Shown: positions 1 to 8,490 of the stretch, one piece after another
How positions within the stretch are numbered: position 1 is the stretch's first letter
Layout of the letters: each line of letters begins with the position of its first letter
Assembly (NCBI GenBank): GCA_050178015.1
Contig: JBFXGM010000002.1
Location: 62,001-126,000 of the forward strand
Source of the DNA: Gaoshiqia sp050178015
GTDB lineage: Bacteria; Bacteroidota; Bacteroidia; Bacteroidales; Prolixibacteraceae
Length of the DNA: 64,000 nucleotides
Reading direction: 5' to 3'
Position numbers and translations under genes: made by a program
The notes under the pieces: generated by a model
Databases searched by the model: none
Seen by the model: only the letters and a program-made list of their open reading frames with translations
What the model was told of the DNA's origin: nothing

Positions 1-1547
1 TGAATAATCGGAAAGAAACCTTCTTCGCCAATCAGGTTGCGGGCAATATAAGCCATTAGCTGGTTTTCAATAATTTCGCCGGAAAGCTTCAACCCTGTCG
101 GGTCTTTGGGCACACCTTTGGCTTCCGCAAAATCTTCAAAACGGCTCAGAATATGTTGCCCGGAAAGGTAAGTAATAAACTCACTGGCGGTCTTCAGTTT
201 TTTCAGTTCGTTGCGGTATTTATCGCTGTACTCGAAGGCAAAATGATAAACCAACGCCTTCTGGGTGATTTTGGAATAGTACGCGGAAAAGCCAGTCGTA
301 TCAACTGGCACGAAATAATCGGGCATGATGCCGCCTCCTCCGTAAACCACGCGCCCACTTTTGGTTTCGAACTTTAGCGAATCGGCAAACTGAATGCTGT
401 CGACCACCTGAAACTCTCCATGCACTGCGCGATTCATAATATCATGGTAATATTGATCGGTTCCGTCCTCGTATGGCTTTTGGATACTTCGTCCGCTGGG
501 GGTATAGTAACGCGCCACCGTCAGTCGTAGCGCAGAGCCATCGTTGAAAGGGATTTGCTCCTGCACGAGGCCTTTCCCGAAAGAGCGGCGGCCAATGATG
601 ACGCCCCGGTCATTGTCCTGGATGGCACCGGCAAAAATTTCGCTGGCCGACGCGGAATATTCATCCAACAAAACGAAAACATTTTTCCCCAGCCATTTGC
701 CCTTGCTGGTGGCGGTGTAGGTTTTCCGGGCTTGAGCGTGCCCTTCGGTATAAACAATCAGTTCGCCTTCATCTAAAAATTCGTTCACCATTTGCACAAC
801 CGCCATCAGGTATCCCCCGGGATTGCCGCGCAGGTCAACGATTATTTTTTGCGCTCCTGCCCGGTCCAGTTTCTCCAGCGCTTCCATGAACTCGCGGTAG
901 GTTTTCTCGGCAAACCGGCTCACTTTTACGAAACCGGTTTTCCCGTCAATCAAGTAACTGACATCGACGCTGATGATGGGGATATCGCCGCGGGTTATCT
1001 CATAACTGATCAAGTCGCTGATGCCTTTACGCTTGATGCCCACATTCACTTTAGTGCCTTTTTGGCCGCGAAGCAGGCTCAGTACTGTTTCGTTTTTTAC
1101 CCCTACACCGGCAATTAGCGAGTCGTTGACCATGACAATGCGGTCGCCGGGCAATATGCCCAATTTATAGGATGGGCCGCCCGACACCACATCAATCACC
1201 TGAACGGTATCGTTGTGAACAGAGAACTGAACGCCGATTCCGCCGAAGTTTCCCTGCATTTCCTCGGTAACGCCCTGCATGTCGCGGGCCGGAATGTAAG
1301 TAGTGTGCGGATCGAGGTTCTCCAGCAGCGTAGGAATGGCCTCCTCTACTAATTTTTCAGTCGATACGGAATCCACATAGGCGTTGGCGATCAGGTCAAC
1401 GATAGTGCTCAGCTTGTTGGGTTTCAAGGCTGCAAAATTCTGAAATCCCGTCTGTGGGGTTTTACCCAGGTGGTTGCCCAAAAAGATGCCGATAATTACC
1501 GACACCGCAATTAATACGGGCAAATAAATATTTATTCGTTTGTTCAT
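1..1547 (-). CDS. S41 family C-terminal processing peptidase, 3' end cut by window edge
   Basis: Secreted or membrane-anchored serine protease of the CtpA/Prc family, which trims the C-termini of envelope proteins. I translated it by hand from the ATG at 1547; it has no stop before base 1, so the C-terminus is missing. Residues about 9-24 form an N-terminal membrane anchor. A PDZ domain lies at about 95-175 (with GGIGVQ and the ligand-loop segment PSYKLGILPGD). The S41 protease core follows, with VDLRGNPGG at about 237-245, the serine-rich catalytic segment SASASE at about 298-303 and the general-base lysine in FGKG at about K325, the Ser-Lys dyad of the family. The gene follows dCMP deaminase by 24 bases on the same strand, suggesting co-transcription. 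The substrate cannot be inferred. Confidence 0.93.
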   Translation of the reverse strand, partial: MNKRINIYLPVLIAVSVIIGIFLGNHLGKTPQTGFQNFAALKPNKLSTIVDLIANAYVDSVSTEKLVEEAIPTLLENLDPHTTYIPARDMQGVTEEMQGNFGGIGVQFSVHNDTVQVIDVVSGGPSYKLGILPGDRIVMVNDSLIAGVGVKNETVLSLLRGQKGTKVNVGIKRKGISDLISYEITRGDIPIISVDVSYLIDGKTGFVKVSRFAEKTYREFMEALEKLDRAGAQKIIVDLRGNPGGYLMAVVQMVNEFLDEGELIVYTEGHAQARKTYTATSKGKWLGKNVFVLLDEYSASASEIFAGAIQDNDRGVIIGRRSFGKGLVQEQIPFNDGSALRLTVARYYTPSGRSIQKPYEDGTDQYYHDIMNRAVHGEFQVVDSIQFADSLKFETKSGRVVYGGGGIMPDYFVPVDTTGFSAYYSKITQKALVYHFAFEYSDKYRNELKKLKTASEFITYLSGQHILSRFEDFAEAKGVPKDPTGLKLSGEIIENQLMAYIARNLIGEEGFFPII

Positions 1548-1571
1548 GGTTTCTGTTTTCTGTTGTTATTC

Positions 1572-1997
1572 TTATGCTTCAATCTCAACCTGCACCACTT
1601 CAATATCGGCCCTTCGAAGCAGGTCGATGCCATCTTCCAGACGATAGTTGTCGGTAAAAACCACTCGCTTAATTCCGGCCTGAATAATCAGTTTGGAACA
1701 TTCAAGACAAGGCGATGAGGTGACATACAGGGTTGCACCGTCACTACTGTTGTTTGATTTGGCAACTTTCGTAATTGCATTGGCCTCGGCATGAAGAACG
1801 TATGGCTTCGTTTTGTAGTTTTCGTCTTCGCAAATATTTTCAAAACCGGACGGCGTTCCATTGTAGCCATCAGAAATAATCATTTTGTCCTTGACAATGA
1901 TGGCGCCCACCTGCCGACGCTTACAGTAGGAATTTTGTGCCCAGATGGCAGCCATTTTGAGGTAGCGCTGATCCAGTAGATATTGTTTGTTTTCCAT
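1572..1997 (-). CDS. dCMP deaminase family protein (ComEB-like)
   Basis: Cytidine/deoxycytidylate deaminase-fold zinc enzyme, probably converting dCMP to dUMP for thymidylate synthesis. The zinc and catalytic motif is H69-A-E71, and the second zinc motif is PCLEC with C97 and C100. The reading frame extends eight codons upstream to a TTG at 2021, but the ATG at 1997 gives the normal family length (141 residues) and has purine-rich sequence just upstream, so I chose it. It is followed on the same strand by the S41 protease. ComEB-type competence annotation is common for this family but is not supported by anything here. Confidence 0.92.
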   Translation of the reverse strand: MENKQYLLDQRYLKMAAIWAQNSYCKRRQVGAIIVKDKMIISDGYNGTPSGFENICEDENYKTKPYVLHAEANAITKVAKSNNSSDGATLYVTSSPCLECSKLIIQAGIKRVVFTDNYRLEDGIDLLRRADIEVVQVEIEA

Positions 1998-2061
1998 TAG
2001 CTTCTTTTTCTTTGCCCCCAAAAGTAATAAATGATCGCGCTAAATAGCCATAGGCTGACAC

Positions 2062-2097
2062 AAAAAACGCTCACTTCAGTCAAGAAATGAACGTTTT
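2062..2097 (-). terminator. Intrinsic terminator after the response regulator gene
   Basis: A 13-base-pair stem with two G-U pairs (2064-2076 with 2085-2097) is followed on the minus strand by a run of six T. It lies 22 bases past the stop of the single-domain response regulator. Confidence 0.75.
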
Positions 2098-2118
2098 AGA
2101 TTTTATGATGATCGATTT

Positions 2119-2490
2119 TTAACCGTGCAGATATTTCTCAACAATGTTGAGCAGATCTTTTGACTTGATGGGTTTGGCCAGATAATCATCGCAGCCGGCG
2201 TCCAACGCTTTTTCCCTGTCGTCGGACATCGCAAAGGCAGTTTGGGCAATAATCGGAATTTCGGGATATTCTCCTTTAATCAGCCTGGTAGCTTCATAAC
2301 CGTTCATCTCAGGCATTTGCAGATCCATCAAAATCAAATCAATATCATTTTCCTGTCGGAAGATATCCACTGCTTCCTGCCCATTTTTGGCCCAGTATAT
2401 TTGTGCATTGATTTTGCTTAGTACCGCATTTAGGTATAAATAATTCGACTCAACATCCTCTGCGATCAGGATTTTTGGATTGTCACTCAT
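2119..2490 (-). CDS. Single-domain response regulator (CheY-like receiver)
   Basis: Stand-alone receiver domain of 123 residues with no output domain. The acidic pocket is E11-D12, the phospho-acceptor is D56 in LILMDLQMPEMNGYEATR, the switch threonine is T84 and the conserved lysine is K106 in AKPIK. Such proteins usually act as phosphorelay intermediates or bind partners after phosphorylation by hybrid kinases. No histidine kinase is adjacent; the genes on either side are metabolic, so the partner is elsewhere. It is bounded by its own terminator, implying a single-gene transcript. Confidence 0.92.
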   Translation of the reverse strand: MSDNPKILIAEDVESNYLYLNAVLSKINAQIYWAKNGQEAVDIFRQENDIDLILMDLQMPEMNGYEATRLIKGEYPEIPIIAQTAFAMSDDREKALDAGCDDYLAKPIKSKDLLNIVEKYLHG

Positions 2491-2585
2491 GATTATTCGA
2501 TTTCCTGTTAATTGCGTTTGCCAACCAAAGATATTGAAAGTTTTACATAAATGCCACCCTGAGAATTATTTTTGTGAATTTTGTA

Positions 2586-2618
2586 AAACAAAAAAAAAGG
2601 GTTGCAACCGCAACCCTT
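2586..2618 (-). terminator. Intrinsic terminator after the DUF1080 lipoprotein gene
   Basis: A perfect 9-base-pair stem (2597-2605 with 2610-2618) with a four-base loop, followed on the minus strand by a run of nine or more T. It sits 25 bases past the DUF1080 stop codon. Confidence 0.9.
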
Positions 2619-2642
2619 CCTGTTACTATAACGAAGTGCGTT

Positions 2643-3437
2643 TTACAATTCTCTGATTTTGATATTTTTGAACCAAACGGCATCGCCATGGTCCTGTACG
2701 GCAATAACGCCTTCTTCGGCTACATTTGCCCAGTTTTCATTCAGTCCGGGAAATTTACTGTCAGCCACCATCGTGTTCCAATCATCTGTCCACAAATGAT
2801 ATTCGACAACGGTTTCGCCATTTTGCTTATGCACAACCGTGCCTTTGTAGCAAATAATCTCGATGCTGTTCCATTCGCCTACTTGCTTGGCATTTTGCGG
2901 TTTGGCCGGGATCAGGTCGTACAATGAACCTGCCTGGCGGTTACCGTCTTTGCCCAGCATGGCGTCCGGGTGACGTTCGTTATCGAGCACCTGCATTTCG
3001 GGAGCTGTTTTGTAAATTGGCCATTCAGGAACTTCTACGCCCAGGTAGAAAATGCCGGAGTTGCCCCCTTCAGAAATTTTCCAGTCCATTTTCAGGTGGA
3101 AGTTTTTGAACTTTTTGTCATACAGGATGTCGCCGCCGTCATCTGCGCCAGCTTCACCCTTACCCGATGCTTTGCAGTGCAGCGTACCGTCAACAGCTTC
3201 CCACGCCAGTGGTACAACATCTTTGTTTACACCGCGCCATCCGTTGGTCGTAGCGCCATCAAACAACAATACCCAGCCAGCTTCTTTTTCAGCAGCAGTC
3301 AGCGTATTGTCAGCAGCAACTTCTTCCACCGCAGCAGATTTCTCATCAGTGGCCGTTTCAGCTTTTTTTTGTCCGCTGTTACAAGCAACGGCAGCAAATA
3401 AAATTCCGGTTAATAGGAGCGAAAAAACTTTTCTCAT
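2643..3437 (-). CDS. DUF1080 (3-keto-disaccharide hydrolase family) lipoprotein
   Basis: Exported lipoprotein of 264 residues. A signal peptide ends in a lipobox with C19 (LFAAVAC), followed by a charged, low-complexity linker to about residue 50. The rest is a DUF1080 domain, a concanavalin-like beta-sandwich. Family features visible are WRGVNKDVVPLAWE near the start of the domain, KMDWKISEGGNSGIFYLG in the middle, and VWFKNIKIREL at the end. Some members hydrolyse 3-keto-glycosides; the exact substrate is not shown by the sequence. No SusC/SusD or oxidoreductase genes are nearby, so it is not part of an obvious sugar-utilisation locus. It has its own terminator. Confidence 0.88.
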   Translation of the reverse strand: MRKVFSLLLTGILFAAVACNSGQKKAETATDEKSAAVEEVAADNTLTAAEKEAGWVLLFDGATTNGWRGVNKDVVPLAWEAVDGTLHCKASGKGEAGADDGGDILYDKKFKNFHLKMDWKISEGGNSGIFYLGVEVPEWPIYKTAPEMQVLDNERHPDAMLGKDGNRQAGSLYDLIPAKPQNAKQVGEWNSIEIICYKGTVVHKQNGETVVEYHLWTDDWNTMVADSKFPGLNENWANVAEEGVIAVQDHGDAVWFKNIKIREL

Positions 3438-3769
3438 TGGTAATAAATTTTAGGTTATCGAAATTATATGTCGGAAAATCCAACTTTTCACGAATTTAAT
3501 AAAAAATCTCCTTCCCGACAGAACAAAATTCCACGGGATACATATAACTGGCATGATGACAAACGTCCGGAGAAAAAATTTAACATCTGAAATCCGAGGA
3601 GGCTGGAGCCAAAGAAATACAAGCGGGACAACTGTCTCATGAGTTTAGGTTATTCGTTGGTTGTTGTTTCTGAATTTGGTCAAAAGTATAAAAAAACAAG
3701 AATTGTTTATTATTTTCGGAAGATAATTAGTTAGATCGTAAGTCCGCAAATTTCTCAAAAATAAAGATT
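3438..3769. other. Intergenic region between divergent DUF1080 and pfkA genes
   Basis: These 332 bases separate two divergent genes and should hold both promoters. A near-match to the Bacteroidota -7 element (TATTTTCG, 7 of 8) lies at 3711-3718, which would give pfkA a leader of about 45 bases, but I find no good -33 partner. I see no RNA gene, repeat or overlooked reading frame. Confidence 0.5.
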
Positions 3770-4807
3770 ATGAGTGCTGAAAAACCAAAGCGAATTGGAA
3801 TATTGACGGCCGGTGGCGACTGCCCCGGACTAAACGCAGCGATCAGAGGCGTTGGCAAAACAGCCATCGTTGAATACGGCATGGAAATCATTGGCTTTAC
3901 TGCCGGATATTCCGGCCTGATCGAAAAGGAATACGTGGAACTGAAGGAATCGAGCCTGTCCGGAATCCTGACCTTGGGCGGAACCATTTTGGGAACATCG
4001 CGTGAAAAACCCTACAAATTTGTGAAAGAAGGTGACAATGAAAAACCGGAACTGATCAAGCAAAACTACCAGGAACTGGGATTGGATGCCTTAGTTTGTA
4101 TCGGAGGAAACGGAACAATGAAAACAGCCGACCGTCTGCGCGAAGAAGGGCTGAACGTAGTCGGAATCCCCAAAACGATTGACAACGATGTTTGGGGAAC
4201 GGATGTTACTTTCGGGTTTGACTCGGCGCTGATGATTGCCACCGAAGCCATTGACCGACTGCACACTACGGCAAACTCGCACCAGCGGGTGATGATTATT
4301 GAAGTAATGGGCCACCATGCCGGTTGGATTGCCTTGTATGCCGGAATGGCCGGAGGCGGTGACATTATTCTGCTTCCCGAACTGGAATACAACATCCGCT
4401 CAGTATGTAAAAAAATTGAAGATCGTTACGAAAGCAAAAAACCATATTCTATTGTAGTTGTGGCCGAAGGTGTCGATCATCCCAAAAACGTTTCGGCGGC
4501 CAGCTATCTGGCCGAAGCCATCCAGACGTACACGGGCATTGAAACCCGCGAAACCGTACTGGGCTACGTTCAGCGAGGGGGAAGCCCCAGCCCGATGGAC
4601 CGGATTCTGGCGACCCGTTATGGTGCTTACGCCGCCCAATGTATTGCCGAAGGAAACTTTGGAACGATGGTGGCTATCAAAAACAACGAACTAACAACCG
4701 TCCCGCTGGCCGAAATCAGTGACCGGCTTCGCCTCGTTGACAAAAATCACCCGTTAATCCTGAAAGCGCGAAAAATGGGTGTTTCCTTTGGTGACGAATA
4801 TTTGTAA
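3770..4807 (+). CDS. pfkA: 6-phosphofructokinase (mixed-substrate PFK group)
   Basis: Glycolytic kinase that phosphorylates fructose 6-phosphate; 345 residues. The nucleotide-binding signature GGDCPGLNA is at 15-23, the phosphate-donor motif GGNGT at 112-116, the catalytic PKTIDND at 134-140, and the substrate motif MGHHAGW follows. The glycine in GGNGT (rather than the aspartate of GGDDS) points to ATP, while the lysine in PKTIDND (rather than PGTIDND) is typical of pyrophosphate enzymes. This combination is found in the group III or mixed family, which includes ATP-dependent members. I therefore call it probably ATP-dependent. It stands alone, with a bidirectional terminator downstream. Confidence 0.95.
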   Translation: MSAEKPKRIGILTAGGDCPGLNAAIRGVGKTAIVEYGMEIIGFTAGYSGLIEKEYVELKESSLSGILTLGGTILGTSREKPYKFVKEGDNEKPELIKQNYQELGLDALVCIGGNGTMKTADRLREEGLNVVGIPKTIDNDVWGTDVTFGFDSALMIATEAIDRLHTTANSHQRVMIIEVMGHHAGWIALYAGMAGGGDIILLPELEYNIRSVCKKIEDRYESKKPYSIVVVAEGVDHPKNVSAASYLAEAIQTYTGIETRETVLGYVQRGGSPSPMDRILATRYGAYAAQCIAEGNFGTMVAIKNNELTTVPLAEISDRLRLVDKNHPLILKARKMGVSFGDEYL

Positions 4808-4828
4808 CCACGCGATAGCCCAATAAGA

Positions 4829-4881
4829 AAAGCTGTTTCTAAAAGGTAGGCGACATGGCCTTCCATTTTAGAAACAGCTTT
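4829..4881. terminator. Bidirectional terminator between pfkA and the response regulator
   Basis: A perfect 16-base-pair stem (4829-4844 with 4866-4881) with A-rich and T-rich ends lies between convergent genes, so it can serve both strands. Confidence 0.85.
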
Positions 4882-4916
4882 GTATTTACAATTCCGTGTA
4901 AATTTTATCTCGCAAC

Positions 4917-5627
4917 TTATTTTTTTTCAATTGGGGCGTTAAACCGAAAACCAATCCCGTGCAGGTTGATAATTTTGATATTAGGGTCGCTTTTCAGGTA
5001 TTTTCGTAAGCGCGAAATAAATACATCCAGACTTCGCCCCAAGTAATAATCATCTGATCCCCATACATTTTTCAAAATTTCCGATCGACTTAATACTGTG
5101 TTGGAATTTTCACAGAAGTACTTAAGCAACTCAGCTTCTTTGTATGTGAGGGTACGTTTTTCACTTTTGTCCTGCAAGGTCAGGTTATCAAAAAAGAAGT
5201 CGAAGTGACCAACTTTGCAGCTGGAAATCTCTTCCGTTTCAGAGGGCTGGGGTTGACTTCGGCGCAAAAACACCCGGATGCGCATCAGCAACTCTTCCAT
5301 GCTGAACGGTTTGGTGATATAATCGTCTGCACCAAGTGCGAAGCCACTGATTTTGTCCTCGGTTAACGACTTGGCCGTGAGAAAAAGAATAGGCACCTGC
5401 TGATTTTTCTCCCGCACCTTTTTGGCCAGCGAAAAACCGTCCAGGCGGGGCAACATCACATCAAACAAACAGAGGTCAAACTCATCTCCATCGAAGGCAG
5501 CCAGTGCTTTTTCTCCATCCTCGGTAGCCGTGACACTGTAGCCAGCCTCTTCAAGATTATCACGGATAATGAAATTCAGCGTTTTATCATCTTCAACCAG
5601 AAGAATTTTTTTCCCGGTAAAATCCAT
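4917..5627 (-). CDS. OmpR-family response regulator (RprY-like)
   Basis: DNA-binding regulator of 236 residues. An N-terminal receiver domain (about 5-120) has acidic residues E12-D13-D14, phospho-acceptor D56, T84 and K106, and a C-terminal winged-helix domain (about 135-232) includes LTYKEAELLKYFCEN and SLDVFISRLRKYL. The receiver segment GADDYITKPFSMEEL and overall layout resemble RprY of Bacteroides. It lies ten bases after the kinase gene on the same strand, so the two form one two-component operon. Target genes cannot be read from the sequence. Confidence 0.93.
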   Translation of the reverse strand: MDFTGKKILLVEDDKTLNFIIRDNLEEAGYSVTATEDGEKALAAFDGDEFDLCLFDVMLPRLDGFSLAKKVREKNQQVPILFLTAKSLTEDKISGFALGADDYITKPFSMEELLMRIRVFLRRSQPQPSETEEISSCKVGHFDFFFDNLTLQDKSEKRTLTYKEAELLKYFCENSNTVLSRSEILKNVWGSDDYYLGRSLDVFISRLRKYLKSDPNIKIINLHGIGFRFNAPIEKK

Positions 5628-5637
5628 AGTTAAATTA

Positions 5638-7005
5638 TTAGACGGGTATCGTGATGGTAAAAATACTGCCTTTTGGCGAATTATCAGCTACCTCAATTTT
5701 CCAGCCATGGCGTTCGGTTATTTTTTTGACGTAATCGAGGCCCAATCCAAAGCCTTTCACGTTGTGAATATCACCTGTGGGGATGCGATAAAAACGTCCG
5801 AATATTTTTCTGCGGTATTCTTTGGCAATGCCAATCCCATTGTCGGCAAAGTGAACATGAATGTGTTTCTTAATCTGCTCCACACTTATCCGAACGCGAG
5901 GCACTTCATCGCAATATTTGAAGGCATTGTCCAGAATATTGTAAATGACATTCGAAAAATGCAAAGGATCGGCTTTAACAACCATCTCCACGTTGGGTAT
6001 ATCCAATTCAATCTGATATTCATTCCCGTTTTGACTCGTTTTAAATTCGGAAATACTCTGCCGGATGAATTCAGCCAGGTTAATTTCCTTGGCTTGTAGC
6101 TGAATTCTCTTCTTTTCGATGGTAGCCATCTGCAACACTTTCTCAACCTGGGCCGAAAGCCGTTGGGTTTGTTCGCCAATAATCCGCGAATACTCTTCCA
6201 GCCGCCGCGGGTGCTGAATTATTTTAGGGTCGGACAATACTTTTGCTGACAGATCAATCGATGCAATCGGCGTTTTAAATTCATGGGTCAGGTTATTAAT
6301 GAAGTTCTTTTGGATCTCACTCAAACGCCTCTGATTGATGATTACATATAGCGTGTACCCAAAAAACAGGATGACTATCACCAAAAAACCGTTGACCACA
6401 AACCAAGCCTGCACCTGACTGCTATAAAAACGGGAGCGGTTGGGGAAATAAACGCCAAAATAGTAAGTGTACTTTTCGCAAGTGGGAAGATAGCATCCTG
6501 TTTTTTGGGACGATTTCAACTGGTAGTGGTTTTCGAAAATTTCCTCGTCGGTAGCACAGCCCGAATTTTGTTCTGTATGGAGGGTTTTCCTTTTCAGACT
6601 GTCGTCTTCTTCCAAAACAGCAATGCCATAGGCCATTTGGCTATTTTCACAATCATAAATGGCGTACTCAAAGTCCAGCTCAATATTGTATTTCCGAAAC
6701 TCTTTAATCAGGAAATGTTCCAGCAACCCCGGATTGATCTCATCGTCCACGTTCACCACGTAATAATTATTCGAGATTTGATCGACGGCAACCACATGAT
6801 CGTGACTGGCAATCGTTCCCCTAATTTTGGTATTGTATTCAATTAAATTTCCGGCCACATTTTTTAGTGCCTGTGTGGCCGAATCATGAAATTTCTTCTC
6901 ATTCAGATCCACCGTATTCTTAAAAAAGAAAAATTGGATCAGTAAGATACCCAGCACCGAAAAAGTGGCCAAAATAATAATAAACCGAATCGTATTCCTT
7001 CCCAT
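5638..7005 (-). CDS. Membrane sensor histidine kinase (RprX-like)
   Basis: Partner of the downstream response regulator. From the chosen start the protein has 455 residues: a first membrane helix at about 7-27, a periplasmic sensor region of about 165 residues containing several cysteines, a second helix at about 200-222, then HisKA with the H-box NLTHEFKTPIASIDLS, the N-box NVIYNILDNAFKYCDE, the G1 box DNGIGI and the G2 box GFGLGLDYV. No HAMP domain is evident. An ATG lies 14 codons upstream at 7047, but the likely promoter -7 element (7053-7060) would place the transcript start at about that ATG, so I prefer the ATG at 7005. The signal sensed is unknown. Confidence 0.92.
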   Translation of the reverse strand: MGRNTIRFIIILATFSVLGILLIQFFFFKNTVDLNEKKFHDSATQALKNVAGNLIEYNTKIRGTIASHDHVVAVDQISNNYYVVNVDDEINPGLLEHFLIKEFRKYNIELDFEYAIYDCENSQMAYGIAVLEEDDSLKRKTLHTEQNSGCATDEEIFENHYQLKSSQKTGCYLPTCEKYTYYFGVYFPNRSRFYSSQVQAWFVVNGFLVIVILFFGYTLYVIINQRRLSEIQKNFINNLTHEFKTPIASIDLSAKVLSDPKIIQHPRRLEEYSRIIGEQTQRLSAQVEKVLQMATIEKKRIQLQAKEINLAEFIRQSISEFKTSQNGNEYQIELDIPNVEMVVKADPLHFSNVIYNILDNAFKYCDEVPRVRISVEQIKKHIHVHFADNGIGIAKEYRRKIFGRFYRIPTGDIHNVKGFGLGLDYVKKITERHGWKIEVADNSPKGSIFTITIPV

Positions 7006-7052
7006 ATCAACTCTCTGTTCTGGCTTGATAACCACGAAACTAGTCATTTTTT

Positions 7053-7060
7053 CAAAGATA
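7053..7060 (-). promoter_or_regulatory. -7 element TATCTTTG for the RprX/RprY-like operon
   Basis: Perfect match to the Bacteroidota -7 consensus TAnnTTTG on the minus strand. No good -33 tetramer lies 19-21 bases upstream. Its position argues that the kinase starts at 7005 rather than 7047. Confidence 0.5.
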
Positions 7061-7142
7061 CTGCTGTGTTAACAAACCATTAACAAATGTTTATTGCAAT
7101 TAACATGGCGATCCAAGCGGCTTTTTTAGTTTTGTATCGGGC

Positions 7143-7173
7143 TTTAACTCTTTTGGTAAGAATATTATCTTTG
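7143..7173 (+). promoter_or_regulatory. Bacteroidota-type promoter upstream of the DUF1573 gene
   Basis: TTTA at 7143-7146 (3 of 4 to the -33 element), a spacer of exactly 19 bases, and TATCTTTG at 7166-7173 (perfect -7 element). The predicted transcript has a leader of about 120 bases before the DUF1573 start at 7301. Confidence 0.65.
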
Positions 7174-7300
7174 TGAAACCGTTTTTAAAGCCATCAACCA
7201 GGTAGCATCTTTTTTTAAGGTTCATTGGAGATACCAATCCCCGGAAACCCGGCTGGAATGGCCAATACATAAAACGTCTTCACCTGTAAAATAAACAGAT

Positions 7301-8392
7301 ATGAAATTTAGAATTATTCTTTTGGCTCTGGCGACACTATTTATCTCAGGACATGTTGGCGCACAATCGGCGCAAGCTAAAATTGTTTTCGATCAAGTGG
7401 AGCATGACTTTGGATCATTCAAAGAAGAAGCCGGCTCGCAGTCGTTCAACTTCAACTTTGTGAACAACGGCGCCACGCCATTGATTTTAAACAATGTGCA
7501 GGCATCATGCGGCTGCACCACGCCCGAATGGACCCGTAAACCTATTGCGCCGGGCGAAAAAGGCTTCATAAAAGTGAGCTACAACCCGCAAAACCGGCCC
7601 GGGCCGTTCAACAAAACAATTACCGTATCCTCAAACGGCGAAGTTCCGCGCACCATTCTTCGCATAAAAGGAAATGTTGACCCCCGGCAAAAAACTGTTG
7701 CTGAACTTTATCCAAGGGAAATTGGCCCGGTGCGGGCAAAATCAAATCACATTGCCTTTGTGAAAATCAATGAAAACGAAGTTTTGACCGACAGCCTGGA
7801 AATTATAAACGACTCGGAGCAAACCGTAAGCCTCGATTTTAAAACCCCACCCAGCCACCTGGCGGTAAAAGTGGTTCCTTCGACCTTGAAACCACATGAA
7901 AAGGGAAATATTTTGGTAACCTACGATGCCCGCAAAATTGAAACGTATGGTTTTGTGATGCACCGGGTTTACCTGAATGTGGATGGTAAAACCGACTATC
8001 GCAATTCGATCGGAGTTTCGGCTACTGTAGAGGAAGACTTTTCTGCTCTCTCGCCCGAAGAACTGGCCAGCGCCCCGGTGGTTTCGTTTAATGAGGAAAC
8101 CCACGATTTCGGCGACATCAAGGAAGGCGACCAGGTTGAATGCGTGTTCACCATTAAAAACTCGGGCAAACGCGACCTGATTATCCGCAACGTGAAAACA
8201 TCGTGTGGCTGCACAGCTGTCACCCCCGAAAAGAAAGTGATTGCTGCCAACGAAACCGTTCCGCTGAAAGTGGTGTTCAACTCCAAAGGCAAACGCGGCC
8301 GCCAAAACAAAGCGATTACCGTGATCACCAACGACCCGAAAAAACCAACCAGCATCCTGCGCGTGTCAACCAATGTACAGGCAGCCGGATAA
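7301..8392 (+). CDS. DUF1573 domain-containing secreted protein, two repeats
   Basis: Exported protein of 363 residues with a signal peptide (cleavage after VGAQ, about residue 22). Two DUF1573 domains are visible, one near the N-terminus and one near the C-terminus. Each has the signature ASCGCT or TSCGCT followed about 35 residues later by a basic strand and a conserved TITVSSN or AITVITND segment. DUF1573 has an immunoglobulin-like ASH/MSP-type fold; the family is abundant in Bacteroidota and its role is unknown. It has its own promoter and is followed by a terminator. Confidence 0.88.
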   Translation: MKFRIILLALATLFISGHVGAQSAQAKIVFDQVEHDFGSFKEEAGSQSFNFNFVNNGATPLILNNVQASCGCTTPEWTRKPIAPGEKGFIKVSYNPQNRPGPFNKTITVSSNGEVPRTILRIKGNVDPRQKTVAELYPREIGPVRAKSNHIAFVKINENEVLTDSLEIINDSEQTVSLDFKTPPSHLAVKVVPSTLKPHEKGNILVTYDARKIETYGFVMHRVYLNVDGKTDYRNSIGVSATVEEDFSALSPEELASAPVVSFNEETHDFGDIKEGDQVECVFTIKNSGKRDLIIRNVKTSCGCTAVTPEKKVIAANETVPLKVVFNSKGKRGRQNKAITVITNDPKKPTSILRVSTNVQAAG

Positions 8393-8416
8393 TTTATTTT
8401 GGTAAAATGATATGCC

Positions 8417-8452
8417 AGCCGTTTCAATTTTTTTGAAGCGGCTTATTTTTTT
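8417..8452 (+). terminator. Intrinsic terminator after the DUF1573 gene
   Basis: A 10-base-pair stem with one G-U pair (8417-8426 with 8434-8443), followed by a T-rich tail. Confidence 0.8.
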
Positions 8453-8490
8453 ATCGTGCATGAAATTTTACCTTCGTTAAAATTTTCAGA

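Noticed and set aside
3770..4807. Pyrophosphate-dependent phosphofructokinase
   Set aside because: Although PKTIDND is present, the donor motif is GGNGT with glycine rather than GGDDS, so ATP is more likely.
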